From positions 255,776 to 319,775 of the forward strand of contig DLHS01000018.1 in NCBI GenBank assembly GCA_002483345.1: a stretch of DNA of 64,000 nucleotides. The letters run 5' to 3'. Positions within the stretch are counted from its first letter, which is position 1. The number at the start of each line of letters is the position of its first letter. Position numbers and translations under genes: made by a program. The DNA comes from Bacteroidetes bacterium UBA7662 (GTDB lineage Bacteria > Bacteroidota > Bacteroidia > UBA7662). Positions 31,977 through 40,113 of the stretch are shown here, piece by piece. A model generated the notes under the pieces. The model was given only the letters and a program-made list of their open reading frames with translations. It was not told the origin of the DNA and did no database searches.

Positions 31977-33788
31977 TTAGAGTACCGCCGGTGCTGTGGC
32001 CGGTGTATCCGGTTCCTGCGGTAACCTTTCTTCTTCTTCTTCTGCCGGCCGGGGTTTACAGCTCAGGCATTTCAGCCCTTCATCGGTGAGGATGAATACC
32101 TCTTCCGGTCCAAGGAGGATTTCATCATAGTTGAGGATTTCATTGTCCCAGTAATAGCGGTTATCGATGCGAACGGGTCTGTTTTTGGGAATCAATATCT
32201 CCAGTTCTATATGCTGACCACGGAACCTGGCGCCGGGTTTGAAATCAATGCCTCTTCCGAACAACCAGATGCTGTCTGTTCGCTCAATGTCATATTCAAT
32301 CATCGTAGCATGCTGGCGGGCAATTTCAGCAGATGAACCCCTGGCCTCGAATATTTTCCGGATTACTACACTGGTATCATCGGTATTGGCCTTCCATTCG
32401 GTGTGTATCCAGTCGTAGCGGTCGTTTTCATCTTCTTCCATCGGCCGGAAAGTAGGCACTTCGCCTTTCCTGAGGCCGAATACCAGCTCCTGAGTCACAC
32501 GACCCTCCCGCTGAAATTCGCTGGCGGTGCGTACCCCCATAAAAAAGGCAATTAGCAGGGCCACCGCCCAGATGCCCGCTCCGGTTATAATAACAGGACG
32601 TCTGAATAACTTACGGTTCAGCAGCAGGCGTACACCGAGATACAGGAGAAGTAAAAACGGTATCACCACGAGTATGAACGACAACAGCATGATCAGCACA
32701 TCAGAACCCACGGAACCACTTAAGGCCTCGAGCGGAATCGGGATTTCATCTGTTTCAAGATGGCCGGTAAAATGGGCAATGGCGACTGTCAGTGCCGCAG
32801 CGGTTCCGAACAGGACAACTGTACTCAGAAAGATGAAAAACACCCCTCCTACTATCCGGAATATACCAGCCAGGCTGTTTACCACCACGCCGATAGCACT
32901 GGCAATCAACCGCAGCAAATCGACCGGCAAAGACAATAAACGCGCCATGAGACCTTTGTCCTTTTCTTCCTCGCGGGGGTTTTTAGCATCTTTCATATTG
33001 GCCAGATTAGCTTCCTGACCACGCATTTCAACCTTTTGCGCCAGGGTACGGGCTTGCGGCATGGCAATCCACAGCAGCAGGTAGGCCAGGATACCGAAGC
33101 CTCCCCAGACAGTAGCAATGATAAAGAGCAAGCGTACGGCCAGCGGATCAATGTTCAGATAAGCCGCAATTCCGGCAGATACCCCTCCCAATACCTTTTC
33201 ATCCGCATCCCGGTACAGGCGTGCATTTTTACGAAGTTTTTCTTTGTCCAGCGGCTTGCCTACGAAGGTCTCGTCTGATTCAGGCACAGCTATCCAGAGT
33301 ACCAGGTACAGTATGAGCCCGAAACCGGCCAAAAAGATAGTGCTCAGGATAAAGAGCAGGCGGACCAGGCTCACATCTACCTGCAGATAAACAGCCAGTC
33401 CGTTGGCTACACCTGCCAAAATGCGGTTGTAGGTGGTGCGGAACAAGCGCGCCGGACGGTGGGGGTGTTGGTCATAGGCTGTATCAGGAGCTTCCCTGCC
33501 TTCGGTCTGTTCATCGGCTTCGAAAGCTTCGAAATCGTTCACAGTACCCATTTCAGCAATCAGCTGCTCCACATCGGCCGCGTACAATACCTGCCGGTTG
33601 TCGGCATCAAGGGCCAGACGGAATTTTTCAGCGATGCGGGCTTCGATTTCGCTTACAATCTCCAGACCATCGGCCTGGCGACCGAAATAGGTTTTAACGG
33701 CGTCGAGATACTGTTTCAGCAGGGCGTAGCCGTCCTCCTCGATGGTAAATACCATTCCGTTGAGGTTAAAAGTGACGGTTTTATTCAT
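31977..33788 (-). CDS. Large membrane protein with two PspC domains
   Basis: This 603-residue protein has an N-terminal helical domain (residues 1-95) with the 'VSEIEARIAEKFRLAL' pattern common in PspC partners. Two consecutive PspC domains lie at about 113-170 and 190-245. Further membrane helices lie near 300-430, and a soluble C-terminal domain ends rich in glutamate and proline. It is likely an envelope-stress or membrane-integrity protein. ATG 33788 is fixed by the 8-nt overlap with padR (ATGAATAA). The Bacteroidota padR-pspC pair is well known as an operon, so the regulator probably controls this gene. Confidence 0.9.
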   Translation of the reverse strand: MNKTVTFNLNGMVFTIEEDGYALLKQYLDAVKTYFGRQADGLEIVSEIEARIAEKFRLALDADNRQVLYAADVEQLIAEMGTVNDFEAFEADEQTEGREAPDTAYDQHPHRPARLFRTTYNRILAGVANGLAVYLQVDVSLVRLLFILSTIFLAGFGLILYLVLWIAVPESDETFVGKPLDKEKLRKNARLYRDADEKVLGGVSAGIAAYLNIDPLAVRLLFIIATVWGGFGILAYLLLWIAMPQARTLAQKVEMRGQEANLANMKDAKNPREEEKDKGLMARLLSLPVDLLRLIASAIGVVVNSLAGIFRIVGGVFFIFLSTVVLFGTAAALTVAIAHFTGHLETDEIPIPLEALSGSVGSDVLIMLLSFILVVIPFLLLLYLGVRLLLNRKLFRRPVIITGAGIWAVALLIAFFMGVRTASEFQREGRVTQELVFGLRKGEVPTFRPMEEDENDRYDWIHTEWKANTDDTSVVIRKIFEARGSSAEIARQHATMIEYDIERTDSIWLFGRGIDFKPGARFRGQHIELEILIPKNRPVRIDNRYYWDNEILNYDEILLGPEEVFILTDEGLKCLSCKPRPAEEEEERLPQEPDTPATAPAVL

Positions 33789-34131
33789 GGCCGGTAGATT
33801 TTTTCGTATTGGCAATAATGTGGTTAATCGAGTCACTCAGCTCCTTCCAGGTAGCATCGAGTGCTGCCAGAAAGGACGTACCAGCCTCGGTGAGGCGGTA
33901 GTATTTGCGGGGCGGGCCGGCCGACGATTCTTTCCAGGTATAATCGAGATAACCCGATTTCTGGAGCCGGTTGAGCAAGGGATAAAGGGTACCCTCCACC
34001 ACGATAAAGCGGGCCTCTTTCAGCTCGTCAATCAGGTCGGATGTGTACACCTCCCCGCGGGAGATCACCAGGAGTATGCAGTACTCCAGGGTGCCCTTGC
34101 GCATTTGGGTGGATGTGTTTTCAGTTTGCAT
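33781..34131 (-). CDS. PadR family transcriptional regulator
   Basis: This 116-residue winged-helix regulator starts with 'MRKGTLEYCILLVISRG', a classic PadR entry, and has the recognition helix region 'VVEGTLYPLLNRLQKSG' and the wing 'GPPRKYYRLTEAG'. It belongs to the short PadR-s2 group without a large C-terminal domain. The start overlaps the pspC gene downstream by 8 nt. It probably represses its own operon, with the operator likely between 34154 and 34200; the signal is unknown. Confidence 0.93.
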   Translation of the reverse strand: MQTENTSTQMRKGTLEYCILLVISRGEVYTSDLIDELKEARFIVVEGTLYPLLNRLQKSGYLDYTWKESSAGPPRKYYRLTEAGTSFLAALDATWKELSDSINHIIANTKKSTGHE

Positions 34132-34153
34132 GGCTTACTTGCTATGTATGGTA

Positions 34154-34200
34154 CAAAGGTATAACAGCTACTTGTTTATGCAAGGTACTATATGTAAAAA
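34154..34200 (-). promoter_or_regulatory. padR-pspC promoter and possible operator
   Basis: TACCTTTG on the minus strand at 34154-34161 is a perfect -7 box, 22 nt before the padR ATG. Upstream, TAGTACCTTGCATAA shows a TACCTT unit repeated from the -7 region, a plausible but unproven PadR binding site. Confidence 0.5.
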
Positions 34201-34227
34201 TTTGTTAATTATGTGAAATATGGCGTT

Positions 34228-34350
34228 TAGACATCGGGAGGGCGAGATACGAGAAGCGTGTCTTGGCCCCGCAGGTGCGGGCGGTCGATGGACCATTGAC
34301 CGCGGACAATTGGCTATGGACCATCGCCCGCCGAAGGCCAGCAATATTTC
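34228..34350. repeat. Degenerate inverted-repeat element (copy C)
   Basis: Begins TAGACATCGGGAGGGCGAGA, a decayed version of the element terminus. The interior holds a GC hairpin (CCCCGCAGGTGCGGG) and 'ATGGACCATTGACC'-type words like copy A. The right end is too decayed to define. It fills the gap between divergent padR and DtxR-family genes. Confidence 0.5.
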
Positions 34351-34375
34351 GCTTTGATTGCGTTGGTGTGTGCTT

Positions 34376-34383
34376 TAGTTTTG
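34376..34383 (+). promoter_or_regulatory. -7 promoter element of the DtxR-family gene
   Basis: TAGTTTTG matches TAnnTTTG and ends 4 nt before the ATG at 34388, predicting a leaderless message. Confidence 0.5.
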
Positions 34384-34387
34384 CCGG

Positions 34388-35059
34388 ATGCACGCCCGCC
34401 TGAGCAGTACGGAAGAGAATTATCTCAAAGCTATCTATAAGCTTACCGAGCACGATGTGCAGGGAGCCAGCACCAATGCCATTGCTGATCAGCTTCAGAC
34501 CAGGGCTGCCTCGGTAACCGATATGCTTAAAAAACTGGCTGCCAAGCTGCTGGTAGATTATAAAAAGTATCAGGGAGTTACCTTAACTGAACAAGGCAGG
34601 CTCACCGCGCTCTCTATCATACGCCGGCACCGCCTGTGGGAAGTGTTTCTGGTCCAGAAGCTTCATTTCGGCTGGGATGAGATTCACGACATCGCGGAAG
34701 AGCTGGAACATGTCAGCGAACCCAAACTTATCCAACGCCTCGACGATTTTCTGGGCAACCCCACTGCCGATCCACATGGTGACCTCATTCCGAGTGCCCA
34801 CGGGGAACTACCGGAAACCGACCAGATACTGCTGAACAGGCTTCAGGTAGGCGACAGCGGCATGATCATCGCTGTGTTTGAACACGATCCGAAATTTTTG
34901 CAGTATCTTGATGAAGTAAACCTGAATCTCGGCAAACAGATTGGCGTCGTGAAGCGCGTAGATTTTGATGACTCAATGACCATTCGTTTTGCCGACGGCC
35001 GGGAACTCGTCGTATCTAAACTGGTGAGCAGCAGTATATTTGTTCAAAAGCATGCATGA
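34388..35059 (+). CDS. DtxR/MntR family metal-dependent transcriptional regulator
   Basis: This 223-residue regulator has an N-terminal winged helix (residues 1-60, with 'STEENYLKAIYKL' and 'AASVTDMLKKLAAKLLV'). A metal-binding dimer domain follows (about 61-140, with 'HRLWEVFLVQKLHFGWDEIHDIAEELEHV'), then a C-terminal FeoA/SH3-like domain (about 147-220). The Glu/His-rich dimer helix resembles the iron- or manganese-sensing members. No iron or manganese importer lies adjacent. It overlaps the following thioesterase gene by 4 nt. Confidence 0.93.
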   Translation: MHARLSSTEENYLKAIYKLTEHDVQGASTNAIADQLQTRAASVTDMLKKLAAKLLVDYKKYQGVTLTEQGRLTALSIIRRHRLWEVFLVQKLHFGWDEIHDIAEELEHVSEPKLIQRLDDFLGNPTADPHGDLIPSAHGELPETDQILLNRLQVGDSGMIIAVFEHDPKFLQYLDEVNLNLGKQIGVVKRVDFDDSMTIRFADGRELVVSKLVSSSIFVQKHA

Positions 35060-35448
35060 TACCTGCCTTCAAGCCGGGAGATAAAAAACACATCCGTCAC
35101 ACCGTCAGGGAAAGTGATGCGGCTACGTTTGTGACCGGGAATGTGCATCCGGTATATGCCACTTTTGCGGTGGCCCGCGAAGCCGAATGGGTATGCCGGC
35201 AGTTTGTACTCGAAATGCGGGAAGCAGACGAGGAAGGCATAGGTACTTTTGTTACCGTAGAACATCGAAGCCCTGCCCTCATCGGACAGGAAGTTAATTT
35301 TGTGGCCACTGTAGAAAGTATTACCGGAAACCACCTCATTTGCAGCTATGAGGCCCGTATCGGGGAACGTTTGGTAGCAGCCGGCAGACAAGGGCAGAAA
35401 ATCCTGAAAAAAGAACGCATCGCACAGCTGTTTGACAGCCTGCGCTGA
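35056..35448 (+). CDS. Hotdog-fold thioesterase (FlK-like)
   Basis: This 130-residue single-domain hotdog protein contains 'MREADEEGIGTFVTVEHRSPALIGQEVNF'; the GTFVTVEHRSP portion is the signature of the fluoroacetyl-CoA thioesterase-like group. It probably hydrolyses a small acyl-CoA; the true substrate is unknown, and nothing suggests fluoroacetate. The ATG overlaps the DtxR-family stop (ATGA, 35056-35059), so they are translationally coupled. Confidence 0.85.
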   Translation: MIPAFKPGDKKHIRHTVRESDAATFVTGNVHPVYATFAVAREAEWVCRQFVLEMREADEEGIGTFVTVEHRSPALIGQEVNFVATVESITGNHLICSYEARIGERLVAAGRQGQKILKKERIAQLFDSLR

Positions 35449-35482
35449 TTGTGTCAAAAGCCCGTTTCATACTTTATTTTCC

Positions 35483-35490
35483 TATTTTTG
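35483..35490 (+). promoter_or_regulatory. -7 promoter element of smpB
   Basis: TATTTTTG matches TAnnTTTG and ends 6 nt before the smpB ATG at 35497, which also argues for that ATG over the upstream reading. Confidence 0.55.
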
Positions 35491-35496
35491 CGGCCC

Positions 35497-35946
35497 ATGG
35501 CAACCGCCCCCATCCATATTGTCAACCGCAGCGCCTCCTTTGAGTATGAGCTTTTACAGCAATTCGAAGCGGGCATGGTATTGACCGGCAGTGAGATAAA
35601 ATCAATACGTGTGGGCAAGGTCAATATCAGCGATGCCTACTGTGTATTTCAATCGGGCAAACTGGTGGTGCGTAATCTGCATATTTCTACCTACAAAGAG
35701 GCTTCCTACCTCAATCATGAGCCGCTTCGCGACCGCATCCTGCTACTCAACAAACAGGAACTCCGGAAACTGGAACATCGGGTCAAAGAAAAAGGATTAT
35801 CTATCATTCCGGTCAAACTAGCCTTCAACGACCGTGGGTTTGCCAAACTTCACATTGCCCTGGCCCGTGGCAAAAAGACCCACGACAAACGCGACGCGAC
35901 CAAAGAAAAAGACGTAAAGCGCGAAATGGCCCGCGGCGAGGGGTAA
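35497..35946 (+). CDS. smpB: SsrA-binding protein SmpB
   Basis: This 149-residue RNA-binding protein escorts tmRNA to stalled ribosomes. It has the conserved core 'YELLQQFEAGMVLTGSEIKSIR', the GKVNISDAY strand, and a basic, flexible C-terminal tail (KKTHDKRDATKEKD) that inserts in the mRNA channel. The upstream in-frame start would include a non-conserved leader spanning the promoter and is rejected. The tmRNA gene is not in the window. Confidence 0.96.
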   Translation: MATAPIHIVNRSASFEYELLQQFEAGMVLTGSEIKSIRVGKVNISDAYCVFQSGKLVVRNLHISTYKEASYLNHEPLRDRILLLNKQELRKLEHRVKEKGLSIIPVKLAFNDRGFAKLHIALARGKKTHDKRDATKEKDVKREMARGEG

Positions 35947-35949
35947 TTC

Positions 35950-35975
35950 CAGATTGGAGACTTGTTGTCAATCTG
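35950..35975. repeat. Small inverted repeat between convergent smpB and pcm
   Basis: CAGATTG (35950-35956) pairs with CAATCTG (35969-35975) over a 12-nt loop. It lacks a T-run, so it is only a weak terminator candidate. Confidence 0.35.
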
Positions 35976-35989
35976 AAATCTGAAATTCA

Positions 35990-36658
35990 CTACCAGCCCT
36001 GCTTCCCCAGCAACGGGACAAATTTGAAAGCATCAAATTCTTCTGATATGACCGTGCCGTCGGTTTGTTTGCGGAGACGAAGCATTTGTTGGGTATCCTC
36101 ATCGCCAACAGGGATAACGAGGATGCCGCCCGGTTTGAGCTGTTCTAACAGCGATTGGGGGATAACCGGCGCGCCTGCCGTGACGATAATTTTATCGAAG
36201 GGTGCAAATGCCTGCAAACCCAGGGTTCCGTCGCCGAGATAACAATTGATTTTAAAACCCATCTCAGCCAGCAGCTTTTTGGTCTTTTCGTAGAGTTTGC
36301 GCTGGCGTTCGATGCTGTAAACTTTGGCTCCCAGTTTTTCCAGTACACAAGCCTGGTAACCGGAACCGGTACCTATCTCCAGTACCTTATCCCGCTTCTT
36401 CAATTCAAGCAACTGACTTTGGAAGGCGACCGTAAAGGGCTGGCTGATGGTTTGTCCTTCGCCTATCGGCATGGCACGGTCGTCGTAGGCAAGCTCCAGA
36501 AAGGCAGTTTCCAGGAATAAATGCCTGGGAACACTGTTAATAGCCTCCAGTACAGTTTCATCGGTGATGCCTTTCTGGCGGAGAACGTCGACCAGCTTTT
36601 TACGCAGGCCTTTGTGTTTGAAGGTATCGGGAAAGCGGGTACTGGAAGCGGGACTCAT
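35990..36658 (-). CDS. pcm: Protein-L-isoaspartate(D-aspartate) O-methyltransferase
   Basis: This 222-residue cytoplasmic repair enzyme methylates isoaspartyl residues. Motif I is EIGTGSGYQ at 94-102, and the substrate segment GQTISQP is at 68-74. The tail (FVPLLGKQGW) matches the family. The ATG at 36658 is favoured; an upstream in-frame start would run through the predicted promoter (TATGTTTG, 36666-36673). It is convergent with smpB. Confidence 0.94.
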   Translation of the reverse strand: MSPASSTRFPDTFKHKGLRKKLVDVLRQKGITDETVLEAINSVPRHLFLETAFLELAYDDRAMPIGEGQTISQPFTVAFQSQLLELKKRDKVLEIGTGSGYQACVLEKLGAKVYSIERQRKLYEKTKKLLAEMGFKINCYLGDGTLGLQAFAPFDKIIVTAGAPVIPQSLLEQLKPGGILVIPVGDEDTQQMLRLRKQTDGTVISEEFDAFKFVPLLGKQGW

Positions 36659-36665
36659 GGTCGTG

Positions 36666-36673
36666 CAAACATA
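36666..36673 (-). promoter_or_regulatory. -7 promoter element of pcm
   Basis: TATGTTTG on the minus strand matches TAnnTTTG and ends 7 nt before the ATG at 36658. Confidence 0.5.
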
Positions 36674-36787
36674 CGCAAGGAAAGCCACAGATATGGAGAA
36701 GAATTACCCACTTTCCCGCATTTTATGCGTTTTGATTGCCATTTTACCGACGATTCAAGCTATTTTCGCAGCTATCAAATCGTACGC

Positions 36788-37774
36788 ATGAAATTAAAGA
36801 TCGGGGTTCTGGGTGCCGGTCACCTGGGCAAAGTCCATTTACGCTGTATAGGCCTGTCGCCCGAGGTATTTGAACTCATTGGGTTTTACGATCCCAGCGA
36901 TGAAAATGCTGCCAAAGCGGAAGATGTTTTCGCCATTCCGCGTTTTCAGAAACTCGAAGAACTCATTGATGCCGTTGACATCGTGGACATCGTAACGCCT
37001 ACCCTCTCGCATTACGACTGCGCTCTGTTGGCTATCCGAAAGCTGAAGCATGTTTTTATAGAAAAACCTATTACCAATACGCTCGAAGAGGCCCGTCACC
37101 TGATCCGTATGGCCAACGAAGCCAACATCAAGGTACAGGTAGGGCATGTGGAACGCTTTAACCCTGCCTTCCTCACGGCCAAACCTTATGTCGACAAGCC
37201 CATGTTTATTGAGGCACATCGTCTCAGCCTGTTTAACCCCCGCGGCACCGATGTGAGTATCGTCCTCGATCTCATGATACACGACATCGACATTGTGCTC
37301 AGCCAGGTACGCAGCAATATCAAAAACATCAGTGCCAGTGGCGTTTGTGTGGTATCACCCACACCCGACATTGCCAATGCCCGCATCGAATTTGAAAATG
37401 GTTGTGTAGCAAATCTTACAGCCAGCCGCCTTTCTATCAAAAATATGCGTAAAATGAGGCTGTTCCAGCACGATGCCTATATTTCTATCGACTTCTTAGA
37501 CAAAGAGACAGAAGTTTTGCGTTTAACTGATTCGACCGAAAACCAACTACCGCAAAACATGGAAATCGACCTCGGTCCCGGCCGCGGCAAGAAGGTAATC
37601 GGATTCGAACGTCCACAGGTAGCGGAGTTGAACGCTATCCAGACCGAACTAACCGAATTCGCACGGGCGATACGTGAAAATACACGTCCGCTGGTGACCA
37701 TCGAAGACGGCTACAAGGCACTGGAAACGGCGCATCGTATCCTGGAACAAATCGAAAAGAACCAGCTACATTGA
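36788..37774 (+). CDS. Gfo/Idh/MocA family oxidoreductase
   Basis: This 328-residue NAD(P)-dependent sugar dehydrogenase-type protein has the Rossmann loop GVLGAGHLG at residues 6-14 and the EKP motif (92-94), whose lysine helps catalysis. The family oxidises or reduces sugars and nucleotide sugars. Next to a lipoprotein and a polyprenyl sugar transferase, a role in surface polysaccharide synthesis is plausible. The ATG at 36788 starts right at the Rossmann strand; the upstream reading would cross the pcm promoter. Confidence 0.9.
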   Translation: MKLKIGVLGAGHLGKVHLRCIGLSPEVFELIGFYDPSDENAAKAEDVFAIPRFQKLEELIDAVDIVDIVTPTLSHYDCALLAIRKLKHVFIEKPITNTLEEARHLIRMANEANIKVQVGHVERFNPAFLTAKPYVDKPMFIEAHRLSLFNPRGTDVSIVLDLMIHDIDIVLSQVRSNIKNISASGVCVVSPTPDIANARIEFENGCVANLTASRLSIKNMRKMRLFQHDAYISIDFLDKETEVLRLTDSTENQLPQNMEIDLGPGRGKKVIGFERPQVAELNAIQTELTEFARAIRENTRPLVTIEDGYKALETAHRILEQIEKNQLH

Positions 37775-38637
37775 AAAAACTGCTCCTCTGCCTCGCCCTG
37801 CCACTTGTGGCAACCAGTTGCCGCTATCTCTACGAACCGGATGCCGGCATTCCAGCCTACATTTACGTGCCCGGGGTGGTGGTAAATACCGTTCCGACGG
37901 TGGAAGGAACCAATTCGCACAATATTCAGGACGTCTGGGTGTACATAGACAACGAACCACAAGGTGTTTATACCCTGCCTGCCTTCATACCGGTACTCGA
38001 AGAAGGTACTATCAGCCTGCGTTTTAACGGAGGTATCTTGCTGAACGGGATTTCAAGTACACGGGCTGCCTATCCGCACTATGCCGGTTTTGATACGCTG
38101 CTGAATCTTGTCAGGGGCGAAACAGACACCATAGTGCCTGTTTTACACTACAATACAGATATTACCTTTTTGTGGATGGAGGACTTTGAGTCCCAGGGTT
38201 TTACCCTCCGAAGAAATGTGCAGAGCGACACTACCCTTACCCGGGTGAACCGGACACAGGACAGCAGCCTCGTTTTTGAAGGTCAGAACGGACTGGCCGT
38301 TTGGACGGACAGTGAACGGCCTTACTTTATGTGTGAAACAAACAGTGCCTTCCCGCTGATTCGCGACGGATCCAACTACTTTCTGGAGTTGAACTACAAG
38401 AATAATATCCCGATGGTGGTGGGCCTGATTGTATATGCACCGGGGGGTTCTTCTTACGAACAGCCTATTATTCAACTTAATACTACCGATACCTGGAAGA
38501 AACAATACATCAATTTCTCTCCTTACATCAGTGGAAGTTCCGGTTACACCTACCGGGTAATTATTGCTGCCAACTACAACCGGACAGACGGTCAGGCAGG
38601 CACTGTGCTGCTTGATAATCTGAAACTCATCCACTGA
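37771..38637 (+). CDS. Lipoprotein of unknown function
   Basis: This 288-residue protein starts with TTG and has a lipoprotein signal with lipobox ATSC (Cys17). The rest is beta-rich with no known motif; 'FLWMEDFESQG' begins the C-terminal half, which reads like a jelly-roll carbohydrate-binding module with a final 'AGTVLLDNLKLIH' strand. It overlaps the preceding oxidoreductase by 4 nt and the next sugar transferase by 1 nt (TGATG), so all three are coupled. A role in surface polysaccharide handling is inferred from context only. Confidence 0.8.
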   Translation: MKKLLLCLALPLVATSCRYLYEPDAGIPAYIYVPGVVVNTVPTVEGTNSHNIQDVWVYIDNEPQGVYTLPAFIPVLEEGTISLRFNGGILLNGISSTRAAYPHYAGFDTLLNLVRGETDTIVPVLHYNTDITFLWMEDFESQGFTLRRNVQSDTTLTRVNRTQDSSLVFEGQNGLAVWTDSERPYFMCETNSAFPLIRDGSNYFLELNYKNNIPMVVGLIVYAPGGSSYEQPIIQLNTTDTWKKQYINFSPYISGSSGYTYRVIIAANYNRTDGQAGTVLLDNLKLIH

Positions 38638-40052
38638 TGCAGAAGCGGTTCGATACCATACAGTACATTGTTTTTGACTGGCTGTCGGCCGCCCTTGCCT
38701 GGTTTCTGTTCTTTTACTACCGCAAATTTTATGTGGCTTCCGCGTTTTTCGGGGAGAACAATTATTTTGATTTCGACAAAAACCTTGTAGCCGGAATTCT
38801 CATCATTCCAAGTTGCTGGCTCATTTTATACACCCTGATGGGTACCTATGGAGATGTGTACCGTAAGTCACGCCTGAACGAACTCGGGCGTACCCTTTTG
38901 GCCTCTGTCATCGGGGTCACCATCCTCTTTTTCATCATCATACTCGACGATATTATCTTTTCTGTCAAAGGATACTACCAGTCATTTATCACCATCTTTT
39001 TCCTGCACTTCGCCCTGACTTTTCTCATTCGTTTTGTGCAGCTCACCAGTATTTCGCATCGGTTTAACGCAGGGAAAATCAGCTTTAATACCATCATGGT
39101 AGGAGGCAATCAAAGTGCCCTGGAGCTGTATCAGGAGATTCAAAGTCGGTCGAAACCACTGGGTAACAATTTCATCGGATTCGTTTCACTGTATGCCAAG
39201 GAAAAAACACCGCTGAATGAGCATCTGGTGAAACTGGGAGAGATAGAGCAATTACCGGAACTTATCAGGGAGCACAAAGTGGAGGAAGTTATCATAGCAC
39301 TCGACGACCACCAGCATAAGAAGTTCAGCAAAGTGGTAAACATGGTGAAAGATGAGGGTGTGATTATCAAAATCATACCCGATATGTACGACATCATGCT
39401 GGGGCATGTAAAAATGCAGCAGATTTTCGGTGCTATTCTCATCGAGATTTACCCGGCCATCATGCCTGCCTGGCAGCGTACGCTGAAACGGATTTTTGAT
39501 GTGACTGCCTCTCTTTTTGCCTTGCTTATACTGCTTTTGCCGATGATCTACATCGCCTTCCGGGTAAGATTATCCTCGAAAGGACCTGTTTTCTATAGTC
39601 AGGAACGTATCGGCTACAAAGGAACTCCCTTTACCATCTACAAATTCCGGTCGATGTATGTAGATGCCGAAGCCCAGGGCCCGGCGCTTTCCAGCGACCA
39701 CGACAGCCGGGTGACCCGCTGGGGTGCCTTTATGCGGAAGATGCGGCTGGATGAGATTCCTCAGTTTTACAATGTGCTGATCGGTGAGATGTCGCTGGTA
39801 GGCCCCCGGCCAGAGCGGCAGTATTTCATCGACCAGATCATGAAAGTAGCGCCGCACTACAAACACCTGCTCAAGGTAAAACCCGGCATCACCTCCTGGG
39901 GTCAGGTGAAATACGGTTATGCCGAAAACATCGACCAGATGGTGGAACGGCTCAAATTCGACATTCTCTATATCGAGAATATGTCGTTGCTGGTCGATTT
40001 TAAAATCCTCATTTACACCATACTCACCATACTGGAGGCACGAGGTAAATAA
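38637..40052 (+). CDS. Polyprenyl-phosphate sugar phosphotransferase (initiating exopolysaccharide glycosyltransferase)
   Basis: This 471-residue membrane protein has four to five N-terminal helices and a CoA-binding-like region. Its C-terminal bacterial sugar transferase domain starts near residue 281 (KRIFDVTASLF), with 'GPVFYSQERIGYKG', 'YKFRSMY' and 'GEMSLVGPRPERQYF' motifs. It would transfer the first sugar phosphate to undecaprenyl phosphate at the inner membrane to begin exopolysaccharide or O-antigen repeat synthesis. No other glycosyltransferases are adjacent. Confidence 0.92.
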   Translation: MQKRFDTIQYIVFDWLSAALAWFLFFYYRKFYVASAFFGENNYFDFDKNLVAGILIIPSCWLILYTLMGTYGDVYRKSRLNELGRTLLASVIGVTILFFIIILDDIIFSVKGYYQSFITIFFLHFALTFLIRFVQLTSISHRFNAGKISFNTIMVGGNQSALELYQEIQSRSKPLGNNFIGFVSLYAKEKTPLNEHLVKLGEIEQLPELIREHKVEEVIIALDDHQHKKFSKVVNMVKDEGVIIKIIPDMYDIMLGHVKMQQIFGAILIEIYPAIMPAWQRTLKRIFDVTASLFALLILLLPMIYIAFRVRLSSKGPVFYSQERIGYKGTPFTIYKFRSMYVDAEAQGPALSSDHDSRVTRWGAFMRKMRLDEIPQFYNVLIGEMSLVGPRPERQYFIDQIMKVAPHYKHLLKVKPGITSWGQVKYGYAENIDQMVERLKFDILYIENMSLLVDFKILIYTILTILEARGK

Positions 40053-40113
40053 AATGCCGTTCGGTACGGATAGCAGAAGTGGCATAATTCCCTAATTTTC
40101 AGCTTCTGTACTT